Below the pieces are notes generated by a model. That model worked only from the letters and a program-made list of their open reading frames with translations. It did not search any database and had not been told where the DNA came from. From positions 4,342-15,146 of the forward strand of contig PLIQ01000217.1 of the NCBI GenBank assembly GCA_003140115.1: DNA of 10,805 nucleotides, in the 5' to 3' direction. Made by a program: the position numbers and the translations under genes. The stretch comes from Actinomycetota bacterium. GTDB taxonomy: Bacteria; Actinomycetota; Actinomycetes; Streptosporangiales; Streptosporangiaceae. Of the stretch, positions 6,869-10,805 are shown piece after piece. Position 1 is the stretch's first letter, and every line of letters starts with the position of its first letter.

Positions 6869-8293
6869 GTGGAAGACACCCGGCCGGGTACTCTCCCGCC
6901 CGACGATCGCCACGACGTTAGCTGGGGGTGGCGGGAGCACCGGACGCTCCTGGCCGTCCTGGGCAGCACCAGCGTGCTGATCGCCGCGTCCGTGCTCGCC
7001 ATGGTGCTCGCGTTCGCGGAGAAGGTGCCGTGCCGCTCGGGCGCCTGGAACTACTACGCCAAGCAGTTCCAGGATTCCTGCTACACCGACATCTACCCGC
7101 TGTACTACAACGAAGGCCTGTACAGCGGGAGGGTCCCCTACTTCGGGAAGGTCCCTGCCACCGGGCACCCGGTGGAGTACCCGGTGCTGATCGGCGGCGC
7201 CATGGAGGCCGTGGCCTGGCTGGTCCACAACGTCGACGCGGCGATCAGGGGCCGGGAGTTCTACGACGTCACCGTGGCCCTGCTCGCGCTGTGCGCGGTG
7301 GCCGGGGTGCTCGCCACCGCGCGGGCGGCCGGACAGGACCGCCGGTGGCAGGCGCTGCTGGTGGCGTTGTCCCCGGCGCTGATCCTGGACGCGTTCGTGA
7401 ACTGGGACCTGATCGCGTTCGCGCTGACCGCGCTGGGCATCGCGGCCTGGGCTTCCCGCCGCAGCGTCTGGGCGGGCGCGCTGCTCGGCCTGGCCGTCGC
7501 GACCAAGTTCTACCCGCTGGTCGTCCTCGGCGCGCTGCTGCTGCTGTGCCTGCGCGCCGGACGGCTGAAAGAGCTCGCGCAGACCCTGGGCGCCGCCGCG
7601 CTGGCCTGGCTGGCCGTCGACCTGCCGGTCATGATCGCCGCGCCGTCCAGCTGGGCCTACTTCTACGTGTTCAGCGAGAACCGCGGCGCCGACTGGGGCT
7701 CGATCTGGTACATGTTCGAGTACTTCAACGTGCGCGGCCTGGGCAATTACCAGCTCAGCACGCTTAACGAGATGTCCGCGGCGTTCTCGGTCATCGCCTA
7801 CGCCGCGATCGTCCTGCTCGCGCTGGCCGCGCCCCGCCGCCCCCGGCTGCCGCAGCTGTGCTTCCTGCTGCTGGCCACGTTCCTGATGACGAACAAGGTC
7901 TGGTCACCGCAGTACGTCATCTGGCTGGTGCCGCTGGCGGTGCTGGCCCGGCCCCGGCTGTGGCCGTACGTCCTGTGGCAGCTGGCCGAGGTCGGCTACT
8001 TCTTCGGCATCTGGGGCTACCTGATCTTCGATTACCGCATCACCGGGCACACGTTCGCCGGCTATCAGGGCATCAGCACCGGCTGGTACTTCGCCCTGCT
8101 CGTGGCCAGGTTCCTCACCGTAGCCCTGCTCGCCGCCTACGTGGTGCGGGACATCCTTCATCCCGAACGCGACGTGGTGCGCGCCCACGGCCTCGACGAC
8201 CCGGCGGGTGGTGTCCTGGACCAGGCCCCGGACTGGTTCCGGCTCAGGCTCGCCTGGCCGGTCAGGCGCGCAGGCGCTGCTTCAGCCAGCTGA
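6869..8293 (+). CDS. GT87/DUF2029-type polyprenol-sugar-dependent membrane glycosyltransferase
   Basis: A 474-residue polytopic membrane protein of the GT-C fold, GT87 (DUF2029) family. Such enzymes transfer mannose or another sugar from a polyprenyl-phosphate donor on the outer side of the membrane. The acceptor here is unknown. About ten hydrophobic segments are visible, the first at 27-50. An acidic residue in the first external loop (Asp74 in [10 protein letters not shown]) is the candidate catalytic base. Typical patches are [12 protein letters not shown] (99-110), NWDLIAFAL (178-186), [16 protein letters not shown] (211-226) and [17 protein letters not shown] (343-359). The GTG at 6869, 8 bp after the ponA stop, is preferred; AGGA precedes it but only two bases away. 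An alternative in-frame GTG at 6815 would overlap ponA by 46 bp. The M. tuberculosis counterpart by position is Rv0051. The 3' end overlaps the convergent nfo gene by 32 bp. Confidence 0.9.
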   Translation: MEDTRPGTLPPDDRHDVSWGWREHRTLLAVLGSTSVLIAASVLAMVLAFAEKVPCRSGAWNYYAKQFQDSCYTDIYPLYYNEGLYSGRVPYFGKVPATGHPVEYPVLIGGAMEAVAWLVHNVDAAIRGREFYDVTVALLALCAVAGVLATARAAGQDRRWQALLVALSPALILDAFVNWDLIAFALTALGIAAWASRRSVWAGALLGLAVATKFYPLVVLGALLLLCLRAGRLKELAQTLGAAALAWLAVDLPVMIAAPSSWAYFYVFSENRGADWGSIWYMFEYFNVRGLGNYQLSTLNEMSAAFSVIAYAAIVLLALAAPRRPRLPQLCFLLLATFLMTNKVWSPQYVIWLVPLAVLARPRLWPYVLWQLAEVGYFFGIWGYLIFDYRITGHTFAGYQGISTGWYFALLVARFLTVALLAAYVVRDILHPERDVVRAHGLDDPAGGVLDQAPDWFRLRLAWPVRRAGAASAS

Positions 8294-9062
8294 CGTCGGC
8301 GGCCAGCCCGCCGTCTTCTTCGGGCGTCTCGCAGATGGCGGTCGCGCCCGCCGCCCGGACCACGCCGAGCAGCAGCGCCGGGTCGATCGTCCCCGACTCG
8401 ATGTTCGCGTGCCGGTCCCGGCCAGAGCCGAACTCGTCGCGTGAGTTGTTGCAGTGCACCAGGTCGATCCGGCCGGTGATGGCCTTGATCCGGTCCACGG
8501 CATCGGCCAGGTCGATGCCGGCCGAGTTGGCGTGGCAGGTGTCCAGGCAGAACCCGACGTTCTCGCCGTCGTCCCCGGCGGCCTCGGTCACCGCCTCCCA
8601 CAGCCGGCCGATCGCGTCCAGGGACCGGGCCATCGCCCCGTCGCCGCCCGCGGTGTTCTCGATCAGCATGGGCAGCGGCCGCTCGATGCGCTCCACCGCC
8701 TTGCGCCAGTTCTCCAGGCCCTCGCCGAAGTCGACGCCCGCCGTGACGTGGCCGCCGTGCACGATCAGCCCCTTGGCCCCGATCGACGCGGCCGCCTGGA
8801 GCTGCTGGTCAAGGATCTTGCGGCTGGGGATCCGGATCCGGTTGTTGCTCGTCGCCACGTTGATGATGTACGGCGCGTGGATGTAGATGTCCAGGTCGGC
8901 GGCGGCGTAAGCGGCCTTGATGGCCTCGGGGTCGCCGCCCGGTATCACGGGCGCTTTCCAACCCTGGGGGTCGCCGAGGAAGAACTGGACCGCGTCCGCC
9001 CCCATGGCGATCGCCTCAGCGAGCGGGTTATCGACGTGAATGTGGGCTCCGATGCGAGGCAT
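8262..9062 (-). CDS. nfo: Deoxyribonuclease IV (endonuclease IV, AP endonuclease family 2)
   Basis: A 266-residue TIM-barrel metalloenzyme predicted to cut DNA 5' to abasic sites and to trim damaged 3' ends in base-excision repair. All nine metal ligands known from E. coli Nfo can be matched: His62 (HAPY), His102 (HGGH), Glu135 (ENTAG), Asp174 and His177 (CLDTCHA), His203 (HCNNS), Asp216 and His218 (DRHANI) and Glu245 (ETPEE). The N-terminal [14 protein letters not shown] is also typical. The related sugar-phosphate isomerase families share the barrel, but the complete ligand set and the ENTAG, CLDTCHA and DRH motifs favour endonuclease IV. The ATG at 9062 lacks a strong Shine-Dalgarno sequence and is placed for leaderless transcription. 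The gene is not part of the M. tuberculosis arrangement at this position. It lies opposite the ssb operon. Confidence 0.93.
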   Translation of the reverse strand: MPRIGAHIHVDNPLAEAIAMGADAVQFFLGDPQGWKAPVIPGGDPEAIKAAYAAADLDIYIHAPYIINVATSNNRIRIPSRKILDQQLQAAASIGAKGLIVHGGHVTAGVDFGEGLENWRKAVERIERPLPMLIENTAGGDGAMARSLDAIGRLWEAVTEAAGDDGENVGFCLDTCHANSAGIDLADAVDRIKAITGRIDLVHCNNSRDEFGSGRDRHANIESGTIDPALLLGVVRAAGATAICETPEEDGGLAADVSWLKQRLRA

Positions 9063-9068
9063 GAACCG

Positions 9069-9074
9069 AGCCTA
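9069..9074 (-). promoter_or_regulatory. -10 box for a probable leaderless nfo transcript
   Basis: On the minus strand TAGGCT (TANNNT) ends six bases before the nfo ATG, so +1 would be the A of the start codon. Seventeen bases further upstream is GCGACC, keeping the GAC core of the actinobacterial -35 element. Confidence 0.45.
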
Positions 9075-9120
9075 GCCGGGATGCCAGGGGAGGTCGCCCG
9101 CCACGGCCAACGCAGCCCTG

Positions 9121-9441
9121 TTAGACGAAGCCGCCGCGGGACAGGCCGATGGCCAGGCCGACGAACCCGGCGATGATGCCGGTCACGATGACCACGCGCT
9201 GGTTGCGCGTGGACGAGACCATCTGCAGGTACAGTCCGACCAGGAGCGCGGCCAGCCCGGTCGCGGTGGCGACGACGTGTATCGCCGGACCGGGGTGCGC
9301 GTCCCGCACGACGAGGCCGAGGACGAACGAGACCAGCCCGGCCACCAGCACGACAATGGCCGAGATGTTCTCGGCCGGGTGCGGCTTTCCGTCATTGTTC
9401 AGGATGTTCAGGCGCGGGCCGTTACGGAGTGTGCCTGCCAC
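9121..9441 (-). CDS. Small membrane protein, three predicted transmembrane helices, unknown function
   Basis: A 106-residue protein that I do not recognise. Three hydrophobic segments are visible (about 27-45, 53-73 and 83-100). A polar N-terminus (NGPRLNILNNDGKPHPAEN) comes first and a short SRGGFV tail last. The first loop after helix 1 carries RDAHPGP, and the second polar turn is SSTRNQR. The frame extends upstream to a TTG at 9474, but I chose the GTG at 9441 because a perfect AGGAGG lies eight bases before it. The gene is divergent from rpsF and 58 bp upstream of nfo on the same strand. Some read-through into nfo is possible, although nfo seems to have its own promoter. It is probably an integral membrane protein. 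Confidence 0.75.
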   Translation of the reverse strand: MAGTLRNGPRLNILNNDGKPHPAENISAIVVLVAGLVSFVLGLVVRDAHPGPAIHVVATATGLAALLVGLYLQMVSSTRNQRVVIVTGIIAGFVGLAIGLSRGGFV

Positions 9442-9449
9442 GATGACTA

Positions 9450-9455
9450 CCTCCT
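9450..9455 (-). promoter_or_regulatory. Ribosome binding site deciding the start of the three-helix membrane protein
   Basis: A perfect AGGAGG (extended AGGAGGT) is spaced eight bases from the GTG at 9441. It would lie inside the reading frame if the TTG at 9474 were used, so the shorter protein is the better model. Confidence 0.75.
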
Positions 9456-9458
9456 GGC

Positions 9459-9473
9459 TGTCGGTACCCGACA
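9459..9473 (-). promoter_or_regulatory. Inverted repeat in the leader of the small membrane protein gene
   Basis: TGTCGG-TAC-CCGACA on the plus strand is a perfect 6-bp dyad with a 3-base centre, just upstream of the ribosome site. It may be an operator or an mRNA hairpin. A second, smaller dyad CTTCC/GGAAG follows at 9476-9491. Confidence 0.35.
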
Positions 9474-9560
9474 ATCTTCCCTGGTTGGAAGGCGGGAATC
9501 CAGAGCCTTGCTAACGTCACGGCGACGGCTCGGCGTCTGGCTACCGCGGTCCGCGTATGT

Positions 9561-9569
9561 TGGTAGACT
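9561..9569 (+). promoter_or_regulatory. Candidate rpsF operon promoter (extended -10)
   Basis: TGG-TAGACT combines the TGN extension (9561-9563) with a TANNNT -10 box (9564-9569). No good -35 hexamer lies 17-18 bp upstream, which the extended -10 could compensate. Transcription would begin near 9576, giving a leader of about 100 bases. Confidence 0.5.
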
Positions 9570-9575
9570 AGCGCC

Positions 9576-9677
9576 GCTGCGGATGACCGGCCGGCACCAG
9601 CGCCGGCGTGTACCCGCTGTACCTCCTGCCACGGAAAGACCGTGGCCGCATCAGTCCAGAGGAGGCTCAGGACGCTC
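9576..9677 (+). promoter_or_regulatory. Structured rpsF leader, possible autoregulatory RNA
   Basis: The predicted leader contains a perfect 7-bp hairpin, GCCACGG-AAAGA-CCGTGGC (9628-9646), and a GCCGGC/GCCGGC dyad (about 9591-9608). Near the 5' end, TGCGG (9578-9582) is complementary to CCGCA (9646-9650), which could close the domain. A short direct repeat, TGTACC-CGC-TGTACC, lies at 9609-9623. In several bacterial phyla the S6:S18 complex represses its operon through the rpsF leader. Whether this sequence is that motif cannot be decided by eye. Confidence 0.4.
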
Positions 9678-9971
9678 ATGCGCCATTACGAGATAATGAT
9701 CATCCTCGACCCCAATCTCGAGGAGCGCACCGTACAGCCGTCGCTCGACCCGTTCCTCAAGGTCGTGACCGGTGGCGGTGGCAAGGTCGAGAAGGTCGAC
9801 ATCTGGGGTAAGCGCCGTCTTTCCTACCAGATCGAGAAGAAGTCCGAGGGCATCTACGCCGTCCTGGACCTGACCGCCGAGCCCGCCGTGGTGCAGGAAC
9901 TTGACCGTCAGCTCAACCTCAACGAAGCCATCCTGCGGACCAAGGTCACGCGGCCCGAGCACCGCCACTGA
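9678..9971 (+). CDS. rpsF: 30S ribosomal protein S6
   Basis: A 97-residue ribosomal protein that binds S18 and 16S rRNA in the platform of the small subunit. The family's opening [16 protein letters not shown] (1-16) is present. So are the central [17 protein letters not shown] (36-52) with the conserved WGKRRL core, and the strand GIYAVLDL (58-65). The length matches the usual 95-100. The ATG at 9678 is preceded by AGGA five bases away, with a second purine-rich run, GAGGAGG, further upstream. It is the first gene of rpsF-ssb-rpsR. Confidence 0.98.
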   Translation: MRHYEIMIILDPNLEERTVQPSLDPFLKVVTGGGGKVEKVDIWGKRRLSYQIEKKSEGIYAVLDLTAEPAVVQELDRQLNLNEAILRTKVTRPEHRH

Positions 9972-10011
9972 GCGCGGTTCACGCCGCCCGGCCCTACCAG
10001 CAGTCAGAAAC

Positions 10012-10021
10012 TCGCTAGCGA
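10012..10021. repeat. 10-bp perfect palindrome upstream of ssb
   Basis: TCGCTAGCGA is self-complementary and lies just before the ssb ribosome site (GGAG at 10024-10027) in the 64-bp rpsF-ssb gap. It does not resemble the actinobacterial LexA box. Its role is unknown and it may be chance. Confidence 0.3.
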
Positions 10022-10035
10022 TCCGGAGTACCCCC

Positions 10036-10587
10036 ATGGCAGCAGGCGACACGCAGATCACGATTGCGGGCAATCTCGTCGATGACCCGGAGTTGCGGTT
10101 CACCCCGGCCGGGCAGCCGGTGGCGCGATTCCGGGTGGCCTCCACGCCGCGGTTCCGGGATAACGCGACCGGGGAGTGGAAGGACGGCGATTCGCTGTTC
10201 CTGACCTGCAATGTGTGGCGGCAGGCGGCGGAGAACGTGGCCGAGTCGCTGACCCGGGGGATGCGGGTGATCGTGTCCGGGCGGCTGCGGCAGCGGTCGT
10301 ATGAGACCAAGGAAGGCGAGAAGCGGACCGTGTACGAGGTCGAGGTCGATGACGTCGGGCCCTCGTTGCGCAACGCCTCGGCCAAGGTCAACAAGGTAGC
10401 CCGGTCCGGCGGTGACGGCGGCTACAGCGGCGGCGGCGGTAGCGGCGGTAGCGGCTACGGCGGCGGTCAGCGCAGCCAGGGCGGCCAGGGCGGCGGCCGG
10501 CCTTCCGGCGGCGGCCAGGGCGGCGGGGATCCCGATCCGTGGGCGACCGACAGCCCCGGCGGCTTCTCCGACGAACCGCCGTTCTAG
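10036..10587 (+). CDS. ssb: Single-stranded DNA-binding protein
   Basis: A 183-residue protein that coats single-stranded DNA as a tetramer and recruits replication, recombination and repair proteins. The OB fold covers about 5-112, with [19 protein letters not shown] (6-24), VARFRVAS (29-36), [17 protein letters not shown] (56-72) and [20 protein letters not shown] (82-101). A glycine-rich flexible linker (about 125-165) follows. The acidic interaction tip is FSDEPPF (177-183), equivalent to the conserved DDIPF-type end. The ATG at 10036 has GGAG eight bases upstream; in-frame codons further upstream encode no family sequence and overlap rpsF. The position between rpsF and rpsR is the usual bacterial arrangement. 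Confidence 0.98.
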   Translation: MAAGDTQITIAGNLVDDPELRFTPAGQPVARFRVASTPRFRDNATGEWKDGDSLFLTCNVWRQAAENVAESLTRGMRVIVSGRLRQRSYETKEGEKRTVYEVEVDDVGPSLRNASAKVNKVARSGGDGGYSGGGGSGGSGYGGGQRSQGGQGGGRPSGGGQGGGDPDPWATDSPGGFSDEPPF

Positions 10588-10611
10588 GACACCATTTCCG
10601 AACCACACCAT

Positions 10612-10628
10612 CCCCGCCGCAGGCGGGG
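10612..10628 (+). terminator. Strong intercistronic hairpin between ssb and rpsR
   Basis: CCCCGCC-GCA-GGCGGGG is a perfect 7-bp GC stem with a 3-base loop, 24 bases after the ssb stop and 9 bases before the AAGGAG of rpsR. It is followed only by CTCTGCTT, so it is not a classical U-tract terminator. It may cause partial termination, mark an RNA processing point or modulate rpsR translation. Confidence 0.45.
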
Positions 10629-10650
10629 CTCTGCTTGAAGGAGCACCACG

Positions 10651-10805
10651 ATGGCCAAGCCACCACTGCGCAAGCCCAAGAAAAAGGTCTGCGTGTTCTG
10701 CCAGGAGCGGATCGTCTACGTCGACTACAAGGACACCGGTCTGCTTCGCAAGTACATCTCGGACCGCGGGAAGATCCGCGCCCGCCGGGTGACGGGTAAC
10801 TGCAC
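10651..10805 (+). CDS. rpsR: 30S ribosomal protein S18, zinc-binding form (3' end outside window)
   Basis: The first 51 codons of S18, the partner of S6 in the 30S platform. The visible part reads [20 protein letters not shown] at the start, then [20 protein letters not shown] and RRVTGNC. CVFC (14-17) and the Cys of TGNC (50) are the zinc-ligand positions of the C+ form of S18, matching the housekeeping RpsR1 of mycobacteria and not the cysteine-free form used under zinc shortage. AAGGAG seven bases before the ATG is a strong ribosome site. The gene runs off the right edge; rplI usually follows in this operon. Confidence 0.97.
   Translation, partial: MAKPPLRKPKKKVCVFCQERIVYVDYKDTGLLRKYISDRGKIRARRVTGNC

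Noticed and set aside
9474..9474. TTG start for the small membrane protein
   Set aside because: The perfect AGGAGG lies downstream of this codon and is correctly spaced for the GTG at 9441.
10012..10021. Palindrome TCGCTAGCGA as a LexA/SOS box for ssb
   Set aside because: It lacks the GAAC/GTTC arms of the actinobacterial SOS box. It is kept only as an unexplained palindrome.
1..10805. Mobile element, defence system, CRISPR array or biosynthetic island
   Set aside because: The window shows no transposase, integrase, toxin-antitoxin or phage gene, no spaced repeat array and no compositional break. The gene order is the conserved actinobacterial ino1-ponA-rpsF neighbourhood.

Overview
The window is high-GC DNA (roughly two-thirds G+C by eye) with GTG starts, third-position G/C bias and several promoters of the TANNNT type. 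It almost certainly comes from the chromosome of an Actinomycetota (actinomycete) species; the sequence alone does not fix the genus. The gene order ino1 - PadR regulator - DUF5318 protein - ponA-type penicillin-binding protein - GT87 membrane glycosyltransferase - rpsF - ssb - rpsR matches the known Mycobacterium tuberculosis Rv0046c-Rv0055 neighbourhood. This is therefore a conserved core region and not a mobile or accessory island. I see no tRNA, rRNA, CRISPR array, insertion sequence, phage gene or attachment site.

Left block, minus strand (1-3172): a PadR-family regulator, inositol-3-phosphate synthase (ino1) and an MFS transporter that runs off the left edge are read in that order. padR and ino1 overlap by one base (TGATG), and ino1 and the transporter are 33 bp apart, so this looks like one operon. 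Inositol phosphate feeds phosphatidylinositol, its mannosides and mycothiol in actinobacteria. A 227-bp, relatively AT-rich divergent region (3173-3399) carries repeated operator-like motifs that overlap a candidate padR promoter.

Middle block, plus strand (3400-8293): a small DUF5318 protein with two CxxC pairs, probably read from a leaderless promoter; a 980-residue bifunctional class A penicillin-binding protein with all glycosyltransferase and transpeptidase motifs intact; and, 8 bp later, a multi-spanning GT87-type (GT-C) glycosyltransferase. The last two probably form a cell-envelope operon.

Right-centre, minus strand (8262-9441): an endonuclease IV (nfo) with all nine metal ligands conserved, whose 3' end overlaps that of the GT87 gene by 32 bp, and a 106-residue protein with three membrane segments and no recognised function.

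Right block, plus strand (9678 to the end): the translation/replication operon rpsF - ssb - rpsR, with rpsR cut by the window edge. It has a structured leader and a strong hairpin between ssb and rpsR. Nothing here is clearly a new system. The points most worth checking are the operator repeats at 3250-3305, the rpsF leader and ssb-rpsR hairpins, the unusual tails of the penicillin-binding protein, and the uncharacterised DUF5318 and three-segment membrane proteins.
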